Origin: Jannaschia marina
GTDB lineage: Bacteria > Pseudomonadota > Alphaproteobacteria > Rhodobacterales > Rhodobacteraceae
DNA length: 64,000 bases
Direction of reading: 5' to 3'
Assembly: GCF_013404595.1 (NCBI RefSeq)
Contig: NZ_JABVAX010000002.1
Span: 372,001-436,000, forward strand
The notes under the pieces were generated by a model. The model did no database searches, was not told the origin of the DNA, and saw only the letters and a list, made by a program, of their open reading frames with translations. Within the stretch, counting starts at the first letter, position 1, and each line of letters opens with the position of its first letter. Of the stretch, positions 1 through 9,256 are shown piece by piece. A program made the translations under genes and the position numbers.

Positions 1-1251
1 CTCGGGCGCGTCGGCTTTTGTCCGGCAGGTCGCGCCTTCCGCGTCGACCGCGTCGACGATCGCCTCAACCCGGCTCCCGACCTTGGCTTCGAGCTTCGCC
101 GCCGAAATGGCCTGCGCCTTTTCCATGAAGCACTCGAACCGATCCTGCTTGACATCGTCCGGCACATGGTTGGGCAGGGCGTTCGACCGCGCGCCCGCCA
201 CGTTCTCGTACTGGAAGGCCCCCACGCGGTCGAGTTGTGCCTCGTCGAGCCAGTCGAGGAGCGTCTGGAACTCGGCCTCGGTCTCCCCAGGGTAACCGAC
301 GATGAAGGTCGACCGCAGGGTGATGTCGGGGCAGATGCCGCGCCATTCCGCGATCCGGTCGAGCGTCTTCTCGGCATGGGCAGGCCGGGCCATGCGGCGC
401 AGCGTGTCGGGATGGGCGTGTTGGAACGGTACGTCGAGATAGGGCAGGATCGTGCCCTCGGCCATCAGCGGCACGAGGTCGCGCACGAAGGGGTAGGGGT
501 AGACGTAATGCAGCCGGACCCAAGCCCCGAGCGACCCCAGATCGCGGGCGAGGTTCACGATGTGGCTGCCCGCCCCCGCACGGTCCTTCCAGTCGGTGCC
601 ATAGGCGGAGGTATCCTGGCTGATGACCAGAAGCTCCTTCACGCCCGCCTCGACCAGCTTTTCGGCCTCGCGCAGCACGGCCTTCGCGGGGCGCGAGGCC
701 AGACGCCCGCGCATGTCGGGGATGATGCAGAACCTGCACTTGTGATTGCAGCCCTCGGAGATCTTCAGATAGCTGAAGTGCCGCGGCGTGAGGCTCACGC
801 CCGAGGCGGGCAGCAGGTCGATGAAGGGATCGGGCGCGGGCGGAACGACGCCGTGGACGGCATCGAGCACCTGCTCGTATTGCTGCGGTCCGGTGACGGC
901 CATGACCTTCGGGTGCGCGCCGGTGATGTACTCGGGCTCCGCGCCGAGGCATCCGGTGACGATGACCTTGCCGTTCTCCCGCAGCGCCTCGCCGATCGCG
1001 TCGAGGCTCTCGGCCTTGGCTGAGTCGAGGAAGCCGCAGGTGTTCACGATCACTGCCTCGGCCCCCGCGTAGTCGGGGCTGATGGCATACCCTTCGGCCC
1101 GCAGGCGCGTCAGGATGCGCTCGCTGTCGACGAGGGCCTTCGGACAGCCGAGGGAGACCATCCCGATCCGCGGCTGACCGGGGCGGTCGTCGCCCGGCAG
1201 CGTGGCACGGGGGGCGAGGTCGGGGCGCAGGTTCGGCGGGTTCTGGGACAT
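1..1251 (-). CDS. rimO: ribosomal protein S12 methylthiotransferase RimO (3' end outside window)
   Basis: This radical-SAM methylthiotransferase thiomethylates an aspartate of ribosomal protein S12. The visible 417 residues begin at an ATG at 1251. They carry the N-terminal methylthiotransferase domain with its first cluster cysteine in [14 protein letters not shown] (C36), and the radical-SAM CxxxCxxC in [13 protein letters not shown] (C168, C172, C175). The last visible residues ([20 protein letters not shown]) match the start of the C-terminal TRAM-like part. Family members run about 440-470 residues, so only some 30-50 are missing past the left edge. The KALVDSE and [13 protein letters not shown] signatures separate RimO from the tRNA enzyme MiaB. 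It is divergent from the AsmA-family gene, with about 90 bp between them. Confidence 0.95.
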   Translation of the reverse strand, partial: MSQNPPNLRPDLAPRATLPGDDRPGQPRIGMVSLGCPKALVDSERILTRLRAEGYAISPDYAGAEAVIVNTCGFLDSAKAESLDAIGEALRENGKVIVTGCLGAEPEYITGAHPKVMAVTGPQQYEQVLDAVHGVVPPAPDPFIDLLPASGVSLTPRHFSYLKISEGCNHKCRFCIIPDMRGRLASRPAKAVLREAEKLVEAGVKELLVISQDTSAYGTDWKDRAGAGSHIVNLARDLGSLGAWVRLHYVYPYPFVRDLVPLMAEGTILPYLDVPFQHAHPDTLRRMARPAHAEKTLDRIAEWRGICPDITLRSTFIVGYPGETEAEFQTLLDWLDEAQLDRVGAFQYENVAGARSNALPNHVPDDVKQDRFECFMEKAQAISAAKLEAKVGSRVEAIVDAVDAEGATCRTKADAPE

Positions 1252-1341
1252 GGGCGCCACATAAGCCGCATGATGCGACCGGGGAACCCCTTGCGATGCC
1301 GGCGGGCGCGATTCATCCTGCCCGCGGCAGGGAGTCTTCGC

Positions 1342-3333
1342 ATGAAGTGGCTGGTTCGCAGTGTCTTGACGCTGATCGCGCTGATCGCGCTGGCGATCCT
1401 CGTGCTCTTGCTCGTGCCGACGGAGCGTGTGGCGCAGCTGGCCGCTGACCGTTTCGCCGAGACGACGGGGCGCAACCTGACGTTCGGCGGACCCGTCAAG
1501 GCGACGCTCTGGCCGCGCCTCGGCGTCCGGGCCGAGGCCGTCGAGGTCGCCAACGCGGAGTGGTCGAACGAGGGGCCGATGCTGACGGCCGAGACGCTGG
1601 AGGTCGGCATCGCGCTCGGGTCGCTCTTCGGGGGCGACGTCCAGATCAAGAGCCTGACGGTCGACGGGGCGAAACTCGTGCTGGAGCGTCTGGCCGACGG
1701 GCGGGCCAATTGGGAGTTCGCGGCCCGCACCGGCGTCAATCGAGCCACCGGGCAGCCCGAGCCGGACACATCGCGGGGCGTCTCGATCGAGAGTGCCGTG
1801 CTCACCGGGGCCGATATCACCTGGATCGACCATGGCGCGGAGGCGCGGGTGCGCCTGCGCGCGGTCGACCTGGAGACGGCGCTGCGGGACCTCGACAGCC
1901 CCGTGCGCGCGACCGGCTCCGCCCTGCTGGAGGGGCAGGCGATCAGCATGGAGGTCTCGGCCGAGGCCGCACGCCCGCTCCTCGACGGGGCGCTCACACC
2001 CGTGGCGATGACCCTGCGGTCGGGGGAGACGGCGCTGCGTCTCGACGGGCGCGTCGACCTCGATCCGCCGTCCTTCGAAGGACGCATCGAGGCCACGTCG
2101 TCCGACCGCTTCCGTATCGCGCGGCTGTTCGATGTGGAGGTGCCGGAGCTGCCGCAGGGGCTCGGCCGGGAGATCGTGGCGCTGAAGTCCGCGATCACGC
2201 TCGCGCCCGGCGGCACGCTGCACCTGCGCGACATGGTGGTGGAGCTCGACCGCAACCGCATGACCGGTGCGCTCGACATCGACCCGACCGTAGAGCGGCC
2301 GCGCATCGTCGGCACGCTCGCGGCCGAGACGCTTGAACTCGACGGGCTCAGCCGGCGCGAACAGGGGGGCGAGACCGTCCTCGTCTCCGAGACGGGCTGG
2401 GGCCGGGAGACGATCGACGTCTCGGGTCTCTTCGCTGCCGACGGGGAACTGACGTTCTCCTCGGGGCCGATCATCATGGGAGACGTGACACTCGACGAGT
2501 TGCGCGCACGGATCACCGTGGACCGCGGCCGCATGGTGGCCACGCTGCAGCCGTTGCTGGCCTACGGCGGCACGGTGACGGGGGATATCATCCTGAACGG
2601 GCGCGGCGGGCTGTCGTCACGGGTCGACCTGCAGCTTTCGGGGTTGCAGATGCAGCCCTTCCTGACCGCCTTCGCCGATTTCGACCGGATCGTCGGGCAG
2701 GCGGACATGGCGATCAACGTGCTGGGCGTGGGCGAGACGATGCAGGCCCTCGTGGAGAGCCTCGACGGCACCGCCTCCTTCCGGCTGGGCCGGGGCGAGA
2801 TGCTGGGGCTCGACATCGGCGGTATGGTCCGCACGCTGGACCTCGGCTATCGCGGCGAGGGGCAGAAGACGATCTTCGACGGCGTCTCCGGCAGCTTCGA
2901 GATCGAGGAGGGGATCGCGCGGGGCGAGGATCTGTCGCTGACGGCGGAGTATCTGACGGTGCGCGGCGCGGGGCGTGTCTCGCTCGGGGCGCAGACGATC
3001 CGCTATCGGCTCCTGCCGACCCTGCGTCGGGGGGAGGATGGCTCGGGGATCACCGTGCCCATCCTCATCGAGGGGCCCTGGGCCGATCCGCGGATCCGGC
3101 CCGACCTGGAATACATCGCCCGCCAGCGGGCCGAGGCCGAGCGCGAGGAGCTGGAGGCCCGGGCCCGGGCGGAGGCGGAGGAAGCGCGCGACCGGGCCGA
3201 GGCCGCCGCGCGCCAGAAGCTCGCCGAGGAACTCGACGTCGAGGCGGAGACGCTCGACAGCCGCGGGGCCGTGGAGGACGCCATCAAGGAGCGCGTCGAG
3301 GAAGAACTGCTCGATCTGCTTCTGGGTCGCTAG
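1342..3333 (+). CDS. AsmA-family membrane-anchored periplasmic protein
   Basis: This 663-residue protein has one N-terminal membrane segment (about residues 5-23). A long beta-rich region follows, with the AsmA N-terminal pattern ([16 protein letters not shown], then a run of [12 protein letters not shown]-type strands) and a C-terminal AsmA_2 region ending in [11 protein letters not shown]...[20 protein letters not shown]. The tail of about 80 residues is a Glu/Ala/Arg-rich likely coiled coil. AsmA relatives (AsmA, TamB, YhdP) are bridge-like proteins linked to lipid transport to, or assembly of, the outer membrane; the exact role here is inferred. I chose the ATG at 1342 because CAGGGAG lies just upstream. 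A longer frame from 1270 would put 24 charged residues before the signal anchor. Confidence 0.85.
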   Translation: MKWLVRSVLTLIALIALAILVLLLVPTERVAQLAADRFAETTGRNLTFGGPVKATLWPRLGVRAEAVEVANAEWSNEGPMLTAETLEVGIALGSLFGGDVQIKSLTVDGAKLVLERLADGRANWEFAARTGVNRATGQPEPDTSRGVSIESAVLTGADITWIDHGAEARVRLRAVDLETALRDLDSPVRATGSALLEGQAISMEVSAEAARPLLDGALTPVAMTLRSGETALRLDGRVDLDPPSFEGRIEATSSDRFRIARLFDVEVPELPQGLGREIVALKSAITLAPGGTLHLRDMVVELDRNRMTGALDIDPTVERPRIVGTLAAETLELDGLSRREQGGETVLVSETGWGRETIDVSGLFAADGELTFSSGPIIMGDVTLDELRARITVDRGRMVATLQPLLAYGGTVTGDIILNGRGGLSSRVDLQLSGLQMQPFLTAFADFDRIVGQADMAINVLGVGETMQALVESLDGTASFRLGRGEMLGLDIGGMVRTLDLGYRGEGQKTIFDGVSGSFEIEEGIARGEDLSLTAEYLTVRGAGRVSLGAQTIRYRLLPTLRRGEDGSGITVPILIEGPWADPRIRPDLEYIARQRAEAEREELEARARAEAEEARDRAEAAARQKLAEELDVEAETLDSRGAVEDAIKERVEEELLDLLLGR

Positions 3334-3394
3334 GCCCATCGCTGGACGCTCCCCGCGGGCCGCGCTATCTGCCGGGCCAACAGAGGAGTGCCCC

Positions 3395-4090
3395 ATGAGC
3401 GTCAGTCTCGTCGGAACCATCGTCAAGCCGATCCACCCCGAGGGCCGAAAGTTCATCGCGATCTTCGCGGCCGTCACGCTTGTGCTGTGGTTCCTCTGGG
3501 AACCGCTCGGCGTGATCGGGACGGGACTCACGGTCTGGTGCTACTACTTCTTCCGGGACCCTGCGCGCATGGTCCCGATGGAGGAGGGGCAGATCGTCTC
3601 GCCGGCCGACGGGGTCGTCTCGCTCATCGGGCCGGCGGTGCCGCCCTCCGAGCTCGACCTCGGGGCCGAGCCTCTGATGCGCGTTTCGGTCTTCATGTCG
3701 GTCTTCGATTGCCACGTGAATCGCGCGCCCGTCGCCGGCGAGGTGACGGCGGTAGCCTATCGGCCGGGGAAGTTCCTGTCGGCTGAACTCGACAAGGCGT
3801 CCGAGGAGAACGAGCGCAACGGTATCGTCCTGACGATGGAGGACGGCACGCGCCTCGGTGTAGTGCAGATCGCGGGCCTCGTGGCGCGGCGCATCCTCTG
3901 TGAAGTCGATCAGGGGGCCATGCTGGAGCGCGGGGACCGGTTCGGCCTCATCCGCTTCGGCTCCCGGCTCGACATCTACCTGCCCGAGGGCACGGCCCCG
4001 CGGGTGAGCGTGGGCCAGACGATGATCTCGGGCGAGAGCGTGATCGCACGGCTGGGTGATGCCCGGCCGGCGATCGCGCGGGCCGAATAG
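3395..4090 (+). CDS. psd: phosphatidylserine decarboxylase proenzyme
   Basis: Psd decarboxylates phosphatidylserine to phosphatidylethanolamine at the inner membrane. The 231-residue product is the short bacterial form. It has a hydrophobic N-terminus (about residues 20-50, including FRDPAR), the SPADG motif, [12 protein letters not shown], and the self-cleavage site RFGSRLD. There Gly189-Ser190 is expected to be cut so that the serine becomes the pyruvoyl cofactor. The ATG is preceded by GAGGAG. The stop codon overlaps the GTG of pssA by one base, so decarboxylase and synthase are translationally coupled and act consecutively. Confidence 0.96.
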   Translation: MSVSLVGTIVKPIHPEGRKFIAIFAAVTLVLWFLWEPLGVIGTGLTVWCYYFFRDPARMVPMEEGQIVSPADGVVSLIGPAVPPSELDLGAEPLMRVSVFMSVFDCHVNRAPVAGEVTAVAYRPGKFLSAELDKASEENERNGIVLTMEDGTRLGVVQIAGLVARRILCEVDQGAMLERGDRFGLIRFGSRLDIYLPEGTAPRVSVGQTMISGESVIARLGDARPAIARAE

Positions 4091-4827
4091 TGCCGCGTCT
4101 GCGTCGCGAAACCGGCCATGGGCGGTTGCCCGTCCTGTCGCTCGTGCCGAACGTGGTGACGATCCTCGGGCTCTGCTTCGGGCTGACCTCGATCCGCTTC
4201 ACCTTCGCCGAACAATTCCACCTCGCCGCGGGGATGCTCATCCTCGCGGCGCTCATCGACGGGCTCGACGGGATGCTGGCGCGGCGGCTGAACGCGGCTT
4301 CGCCCTTCGGGGCGGAGCTCGACTCGCTGTCGGATTTCGTCTGTTTCGGGGTGGCCCCCGCGCTTCTGGTCTACAACTTCGGGCTCGAAGGGCTCGCCGG
4401 GATGGGCTGGCTTTCGGCGCTCTTCTTCACGATCTGCTGCTGCCTTCGGCTGGCGCGCTTCAACGTCGCTGCAAAGGGCGAGACCTCCGCCGACCTCAAG
4501 AGCTTCACCGGCGTCCCGGCCCCCGCGGGAGCGATGCTCGGCATCTTTCCGGTCACGCTCTACCTCGCCGACATCTTCGACCTGCGCGAGGCGGAGATCC
4601 TGATCGCCCTCTGGATGCTGGCCGTCGGCGGCATGATGATCGCTCGGTTCAAGACCATCTCGCTCAAGGCCATGCGGGTGAGCCGCGACAACGCGGTCTA
4701 CGTGCTCCTGGCGATGGCGGTCGTGATCGGCCTGATGCTGACGCGGATCTGGACTTTCCATGTGGGCGCGACGGTGCTCTACCTCGCGCTTCTCGGATGG
4801 GGCGTGGCGCGCGCGCGCCGGGGCTGA
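4090..4827 (+). CDS. pssA: CDP-diacylglycerol--serine O-phosphatidyltransferase
   Basis: The product makes phosphatidylserine from CDP-diacylglycerol and serine, the substrate for the Psd encoded just upstream. The 245-residue polytopic protein carries the CDP-alcohol phosphatidyltransferase signature spread over DGLDGMLARRL and FGAELDSLSDF, which gives the DGxxAR...GxxxDxxxD metal and substrate site. About seven hydrophobic segments follow the family layout. It starts with GTG inside the psd stop (GTAGTG context, one-base overlap). Serine rather than glycerol phosphate as acceptor is inferred from the pairing with psd and from the NVVTILGLCFGLTSIRF N-terminus typical of PssA. Confidence 0.95.
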   Translation: MPRLRRETGHGRLPVLSLVPNVVTILGLCFGLTSIRFTFAEQFHLAAGMLILAALIDGLDGMLARRLNAASPFGAELDSLSDFVCFGVAPALLVYNFGLEGLAGMGWLSALFFTICCCLRLARFNVAAKGETSADLKSFTGVPAPAGAMLGIFPVTLYLADIFDLREAEILIALWMLAVGGMMIARFKTISLKAMRVSRDNAVYVLLAMAVVIGLMLTRIWTFHVGATVLYLALLGWGVARARRG

Positions 4828-4846
4828 GCCCGTCGCGCGCGTGCGG

Positions 4847-5461
4847 TCATCGCTTGCGGTCGCGGCGGGAGGACATGGGCTGGAACGCCACCGAGACATG
4901 GGCCTCGCAGTAGGGTTTGCCCGCTTGGACGGGCAGGCCGCAGAACCAGAACTTCTCGGTCGCCGGGTCGCCGATCGGCCATTTGCAGGTGCGCTCGGTC
5001 AGCTCCATGAGCGAGATCTTCTTGGCCGTCTTCTCGACCGCGTTCACCTTGGCGAGCGCCTCGGGCGAGATCTCGTTGGCCGAGGGCTGCGGCGGCAGGG
5101 GCTGACCGGCCATCAGCGGCTTGCGCAGGGGGGTGACGTTGCCCGTGCGCTGCGGCACGGCGGCCATGGTGCGCGGCTCGTCGTCGTCTTCTTCCTCGGC
5201 GGGGGCTTCGGCCTCGGTCGCGTCCTCGGCGGGCTTGGCCTTGGGCTCCGGCTTGGCCTTCGGTTTCGCGGCCTTGGCGGCAGGCTTCGCCTCGGGGGCG
5301 GACTTGTCGTCGGAATTGCGGTTCGACAGGCCCAGGCGATGAACCTTGCCGATGACCGCGTTGCGGGTCACGCCGCCCAGTTCCTTGGCGATCTGCGACG
5401 CCGAGGCCCCTTCGCCCCACATCCGCTTGAGCGTCTCGACGCGATCGTCGGTCCAGGCCAT
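4847..5461 (-). CDS. gcrA: GcrA cell-cycle regulator
   Basis: GcrA is an alphaproteobacterial sigma70-binding transcription factor that works at promoters with CcrM-methylated GANTC sites. The 204-residue product has the N-terminal helix-turn-helix (residues 1-48, MAWTDDRVETLKRMWGEG and SASQIAKELGGVTRNAVIGK). A long low-complexity Lys/Ala/Pro/Glu linker follows (about 50-110). The conserved C-terminal sigma-interaction region contains CKWPIGDPATEKFWFCG and CEAHVSVAFQP. It converges with pssA, 19 bp apart, and is divergent from the ABC permease across a 142-bp gap. Confidence 0.96.
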   Translation of the reverse strand: MAWTDDRVETLKRMWGEGASASQIAKELGGVTRNAVIGKVHRLGLSNRNSDDKSAPEAKPAAKAAKPKAKPEPKAKPAEDATEAEAPAEEEDDDEPRTMAAVPQRTGNVTPLRKPLMAGQPLPPQPSANEISPEALAKVNAVEKTAKKISLMELTERTCKWPIGDPATEKFWFCGLPVQAGKPYCEAHVSVAFQPMSSRRDRKR

Positions 5462-5603
5462 GGAAGTCTCCTAATAACTGCTCGTGTCCCCCGTCGGCGT
5501 TGTTCGGATACGCACGACCCGGAGGGTGGCGATCCCGGAGGAAGTGCTATTGTAAGCATCCCACGCGGCCGTCACAAGCGGCCGGCAGGACGGAAGGGCA
5601 GAG

Positions 5604-6425
5604 ATGACACACACGGCGGATCCGAGGGCAGAGACGGAACAGGGCGTGCGCCGCTTCGGCGCGGTCAACTGGCTCGGCATGTGGACGCTTGCGCTGCGCG
5701 AAACCCGCCGCTTCGCCGCCGTCTGGACGCAGACGCTCCTCGCCCCGCTGGTCACGGCGGGACTCTTCCTGCTGGTGTTCACGCTGGCCGTGGGCACCAA
5801 CCGCGGCGACGTCATGGGCCTGCCGTTCATCCATTTCCTGGCTCCCGGCATCCTGATGATGACGGTCATCCAGAACAGCTTCGCCAACGTCTCCTCCTCG
5901 ATCGTCATCTCGAAGGTGCAGGGCAACATCGTCGACACGCTGATGCCCCCGCTCTCGGCTACCGAGCTCTTGGTGGGCTATCTCGCCGGTGGCATCCTGC
6001 GCGGGGTTATGGTTGCCGTCGCGATCTCGGTGCTGATGTTTCCGTTCATCGGTCTCGGCGTGGCGAACCCCCTCATGGCGCTCGTCTGGGTCGCGCTCGG
6101 CGGGGCCTTCCTCGGGGCGCTCGGTATCATCGCCGGGGTCTTCGCCAACAAGTTCGACCAGATGGCGGCAATCACCAATTTCATCGTGACCCCGCTCAGC
6201 TTCCTCTCCGGAACTTTCTACTCGATCGAGGGGCTGCCGCCGCTGATGCAGGCGCTGAGCCACGCCAACCCGGTGTTCTACCTCATCGACGGTCTGCGCT
6301 CGGCGGTCCTCGGGGTCTCCGACAGCTCGCCCTGGCTCGGCTTCGCCGTCGTCTCGGCGTCGACGGCTTTCGTCTGTGCAATCGCCTGGTGGATGTTCCG
6401 CACCGGATACCGGCTCAAATCGTGA
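5604..6425 (+). CDS. ABC-2 type transporter permease
   Basis: This 273-residue integral membrane protein has about six transmembrane helices and the ABC2_membrane layout. It resembles the YadH/NodJ branch: LRETRRFAAVWTQTLLAPLVTAGLFLL near the N-terminus, the conserved FLAPGILMMTVIQNSFAN and SKVQGNIVDTLMPPLS segments, and TPLSFLSGTFYSIEGLPP before the last helices. Such permeases export lipids, polysaccharides or drugs with a separate ATPase. No ATPase gene is next to it, so the partner must be elsewhere. Its stop overlaps the GTG of the following serine hydrolase (GTGA), which suggests co-expression. Confidence 0.9.
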   Translation: MTHTADPRAETEQGVRRFGAVNWLGMWTLALRETRRFAAVWTQTLLAPLVTAGLFLLVFTLAVGTNRGDVMGLPFIHFLAPGILMMTVIQNSFANVSSSIVISKVQGNIVDTLMPPLSATELLVGYLAGGILRGVMVAVAISVLMFPFIGLGVANPLMALVWVALGGAFLGALGIIAGVFANKFDQMAAITNFIVTPLSFLSGTFYSIEGLPPLMQALSHANPVFYLIDGLRSAVLGVSDSSPWLGFAVVSASTAFVCAIAWWMFRTGYRLKS

Positions 6426-7384
6426 TCCGCGCCCTTGCCCTCTGGTTCGGTCTTGCCGGCGCTGCGGCGGGCGACGAGTGGACGGCAAGCGTTTCGGCCG
6501 TCTGGCAGGACGGGGAGACCGAGATCGCGGCTGACGGCATGACCCACGAAGGCGGTCGCCCGGTGGCCGCGGCGGACGCCTGGCACATCGGGTCGATCAC
6601 GAAGTCGATGACCGCGACGCTTGCCGCACGGCTCGTGGAGCAGGGACGCATCGAGTGGGACGCGACGCTGGGCGACGTCCTCGATGCGCCCAAGCCCTGG
6701 CGGGATGTGACGCTTGTCGATCTGCTGACGCACCGATCCGGCATGGAGGCAAACCTGCCGCTCTGGCGCACGGTCCTGCGCCCGGACCGGCCCGCCTACG
6801 TCGCGGCCATGCTGAACCGCGATCCGGAGGGCGAGCGCGGCAACTATCTCTACTCGAATGCCGGATACACGCTGGCCGGGGCGATGCTGGAGGTCGCCGG
6901 CGGTGCCCCGTGGGAGGCGCTGATGGCGCGGGAGGTCTTCGCACCACTCGGCATGGAGGGGATGGGGTTCGGCGCGCCGGACGGCATCTGGGGCCATCGG
7001 GGCCGGGCCGTTCCCCCGGGCCCGCGGGCCGACAACCTGCCGGCGATGGGTCCCGCCGGCACGGCGCATGGCCCGCCCGCCGCGATCCTGACCTACCTGG
7101 CCGCCCATGCGCGTCGCGATCCCGCGTTTCTGCCCCCCGCCGCCTGGGAGCGCCTCCACACGCCGATCGAGGATTACGCGCTCGGGTGGGGCGTGCGCGA
7201 CGGTGTGCTGTTCCATGCCGGGTCGAACACGATGTGGCTCGCGCAGGTGGCGATCGAGGGGGACACGGCGGTCTTCGTCGCGGTGAACGCCTTTACCCCC
7301 CGCGCGGAGGCATACGTGGCGGCGGAGACGCTGCGCCTCCTTTCAGGCGGGCCTCCCGCCAGGCCAGAAGCGCCGCGCCCGTGA
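6422..7384 (+). CDS. secreted serine hydrolase of the beta-lactamase (class C/PBP-like) family
   Basis: The 320-residue product begins with a signal peptide (VIRALALWFGLAGAAAG, predicted cut before DEW) and has the serine beta-lactamase/DD-peptidase fold motifs. These are SxxK at S58-ITK61 (HIGSITKSM), the tyrosine motif YSN at 144-146, and HAG near the C-terminus in place of KTG. Members include esterases, peptidases and cell-wall hydrolases; true beta-lactamase activity should not be assumed. It starts at GTG 6422, overlapping the permease stop. Its last 92 bases overlap the 3' end of the convergent EamA gene. Confidence 0.85.
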   Translation: MIRALALWFGLAGAAAGDEWTASVSAVWQDGETEIAADGMTHEGGRPVAAADAWHIGSITKSMTATLAARLVEQGRIEWDATLGDVLDAPKPWRDVTLVDLLTHRSGMEANLPLWRTVLRPDRPAYVAAMLNRDPEGERGNYLYSNAGYTLAGAMLEVAGGAPWEALMAREVFAPLGMEGMGFGAPDGIWGHRGRAVPPGPRADNLPAMGPAGTAHGPPAAILTYLAAHARRDPAFLPPAAWERLHTPIEDYALGWGVRDGVLFHAGSNTMWLAQVAIEGDTAVFVAVNAFTPRAEAYVAAETLRLLSGGPPARPEAPRP

Positions 7385-8171
7385 GGATCAGGCCCGCACC
7401 GGCCCAGCCGACCGCATCGGGGATCACGCCGTAGATCACCGCGTCGTAGAGACCCGCGAAGACGAGCGTGAGGTAGACGAAGGGCGACACGAAGCTCGCG
7501 TCGGCGCGGGCCATGGCGCTCACGAAACAGAATTGCGCGCAGGCCATGAGCGTGCCGAGCGCCGCCATCGCGGACCATTGCGCCGGTGTCGGGGTCTGCC
7601 ATGTCAGGGCGGCGGCCGTGGCGGCGAAGGCGAGGCCGAAGCAGTTGTTCACGAAGAGGACCTGAAGGGGCTTCTCGCCGCCCGAGAGCCGCTTGATGAG
7701 GATCACCTCGACCCCGTAGGCCAGCGCCGCCCCCATCGCCAGAAGTGCCCCGATCTCGATCGCGCCGCCGCCCGGCCGTGTCAGCACGATCGCCCCTGCA
7801 AGCGCGATCAGCGCGGCAAGCCAGCGCCACGGACCGACCCGTTCACCCAGAAGCGGGATGGCGAGCATCATGGCGAAGATGGGGTTGAGGAAACTGATCG
7901 CCGTCGCGTCGCTCAGCGGAATGGCCGCCGCCGCCGCGAACATGAAGGTGACGCCGGCGAAGCCGAAGGCCGAACGCAGCGCGTGCGTGCGAACGTCGGG
8001 ACGGGTGAAGCGGGGCCGCAGGACCGCGAGGCAGAGCACAATCGTGATCCATGCGAAGAGAAACCGCCCGAAGGTGACCATGAATGGCGGCAGGGCTGGC
8101 CCGAGCGAGGCCGTGCCCAGGGCCTTGGCCAGAAGCATTGTCGCCGCGATGAAGAGTGTCGCCGTGACCAT
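7293..8171 (-). CDS. EamA/DMT-family membrane transporter
   Basis: This drug/metabolite-transporter superfamily protein has ten predicted helices in two EamA repeats (about residues 1-130 and 140-280 of 292). Recognisable segments are SDATAISFLNPIFAMMLAIPLLGERV in the first repeat and VSPFVYLTLVFAGLYDAVIYGVIPD in the second. The substrate cannot be read from sequence. I chose ATG 8171, but a GTG at 8180 is equally plausible because helix 1 starts almost at the ATG. The longer frame to 8294 would translate a hairpin and overlap argF, so it is rejected. The 3' end overlaps the serine hydrolase by 92 bp. Confidence 0.85.
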   Translation of the reverse strand: MVTATLFIAATMLLAKALGTASLGPALPPFMVTFGRFLFAWITIVLCLAVLRPRFTRPDVRTHALRSAFGFAGVTFMFAAAAAIPLSDATAISFLNPIFAMMLAIPLLGERVGPWRWLAALIALAGAIVLTRPGGGAIEIGALLAMGAALAYGVEVILIKRLSGGEKPLQVLFVNNCFGLAFAATAAALTWQTPTPAQWSAMAALGTLMACAQFCFVSAMARADASFVSPFVYLTLVFAGLYDAVIYGVIPDAVGWAGAGLILTGAALLAWREARLKGGAASPPPRMPPRGG

Positions 8172-8195
8172 GAAGGCCACGGCCCGGAGCGGGGT

Positions 8196-8248
8196 GCCAA
8201 AATCTTCACGAAGATTTTGGCTTGCCGAGAAATTTTCGGAAAAATTTC
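8196..8248. terminator. tandem double hairpin downstream of argF
   Basis: Two adjacent inverted repeats lie here: GCCAAAATCTT/CACG/AAGATTTTGGC at 8196-8221, and GAAATTTT/CGGA/AAAATTTC at 8229-8248. The element begins 6 bp after the argF stop codon in the direction of argF transcription. It probably terminates argF and shields the EamA gene. The same two-hairpin arrangement recurs after three other genes in the window. Confidence 0.7.
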
Positions 8249-8253
8249 GCCTC

Positions 8254-9180
8254 TCAGACACCCAGGCACCAGCGCATGATCGCCTTCTGCGCATGCAGCC
8301 GGTTTTCGGCCTCGTCGAAGATCACGGATTGCGGTCCGTCAAGCACGGCGTCGGTGATCTCTTCGCCGCGGTGCGCGGGCAGGCAATGCATGACGAGGGC
8401 GTCCTTCGGCGCATGGCCCATCAGCCGCTCGTTGAGCTGGTAGGGGCGGAGCAGGTTGTGCCGGCGCTGGCGCGAGCTTTCGGCGTCTCCCATGGAAACC
8501 CAGGTGTCCGTCACCACGAGGTCGGCGTCGCGCACCGCGGCCTCGGGGTCGCGTTCTATCCGCACCTCGCTGCCGGCCTTGCGCGCCGCGCCGACGAGCC
8601 GGGGATCGGGGTCGAGCGCCTCGGGCCCGGAGAAGGTGAAATGGAACCCGAAGCTTGCCGCCGCGTGCAGGAAGCTCTGCGCGACGTTGTTGCCGTCGCC
8701 CATCCAGGCGATGCGCTTGCCCCTGATCGGACCGCGATGCTCCTCGAAGGTCATCACGTCGGCCATGATCTGGCAGGGGTGGCTGCTGTCGGTCAGGCCG
8801 TTGATGACCGGCACGGAGGCATGTTCGGCCATCTCCTGAAGGATGTCCTCGCCGAAGGTGCGGATCATGATGAGGTCGACGTATCGGCTGAGCACGCGGG
8901 CCGTGTCGGCGATGGTCTCGCCGTGGCCAAGTTGCATCTCCGCGCCCGAGAGCACCATGGAGGTGCCACCCATTTGCCGCACGCCCACGTCGAAGCTGAC
9001 ACGCGTGCGGGTGGAAGGCTTCTCGAAGATGAGCGCGACGACCCGGCCCTGAAGCGGCAGCTCGTCGTCGGGCGTGCCCTTGGGGCGCATGCCGCGCGCC
9101 GCCTTCATCGCGTTCGCCTGATCTAGGATCGCGCGCAACTCGTCTGTCGGTGTCGTGTGGATGTCGAGGAAGTTGGTCAT
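8254..9180 (-). CDS. argF: ornithine carbamoyltransferase
   Basis: ArgF condenses ornithine and carbamoyl phosphate to citrulline in arginine synthesis. The 308-residue protein, normal for the family, has the carbamoyl-phosphate motif STRTR (in [14 protein letters not shown]), the HPCQ motif ([11 protein letters not shown]) and the ornithine-loop HCLP ([12 protein letters not shown]). The ATG at 9180 gives the usual N-terminus [15 protein letters not shown]. It lies directly downstream of argD on the same strand, so acetylornithine aminotransferase and carbamoyltransferase form a small arginine cluster. A dispersed repeat fills the 76 bp between them. Confidence 0.97.
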   Translation of the reverse strand: MTNFLDIHTTPTDELRAILDQANAMKAARGMRPKGTPDDELPLQGRVVALIFEKPSTRTRVSFDVGVRQMGGTSMVLSGAEMQLGHGETIADTARVLSRYVDLIMIRTFGEDILQEMAEHASVPVINGLTDSSHPCQIMADVMTFEEHRGPIRGKRIAWMGDGNNVAQSFLHAAASFGFHFTFSGPEALDPDPRLVGAARKAGSEVRIERDPEAAVRDADLVVTDTWVSMGDAESSRQRRHNLLRPYQLNERLMGHAPKDALVMHCLPAHRGEEITDAVLDGPQSVIFDEAENRLHAQKAIMRWCLGV

Positions 9181-9202
9181 GTGACGGCTCCGGAGCGGAG
9201 AG

Positions 9203-9256
9203 CGCCGGGGGCTGTCTGCCCCCGGACCCCCGAGAGTATTTTCAAAGCGAAGAAGA
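9203..9256 (+). repeat. GC-rich hairpin repeat, family R1, copy A
   Basis: The stem CCGGGGGC/TGTCT/GCCCCCGG (9205-9225) is followed by ACCCCCGAGAGTATTTT and GAAGAAG. The same order of parts (GGGGGC-GCCCC stem, CCCGGAGTA, then GAAG) is seen at 17445-17492 and, inverted, at 20728-20781. This copy fills the argD-argF gap and points against those genes. Confidence 0.7.

Noticed and set aside
4760-6421. N-terminal extension of the serine-hydrolase frame
   Set aside because: The frame runs upstream through gcrA and the permease without protein-like sequence. The signal peptide begins at the GTG at 6422.
6422-7384. antibiotic-resistance beta-lactamase
   Set aside because: The SxxK, YxN and HxG motifs define only the wider serine-hydrolase family. 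Many members are esterases or peptidases, so resistance cannot be claimed.
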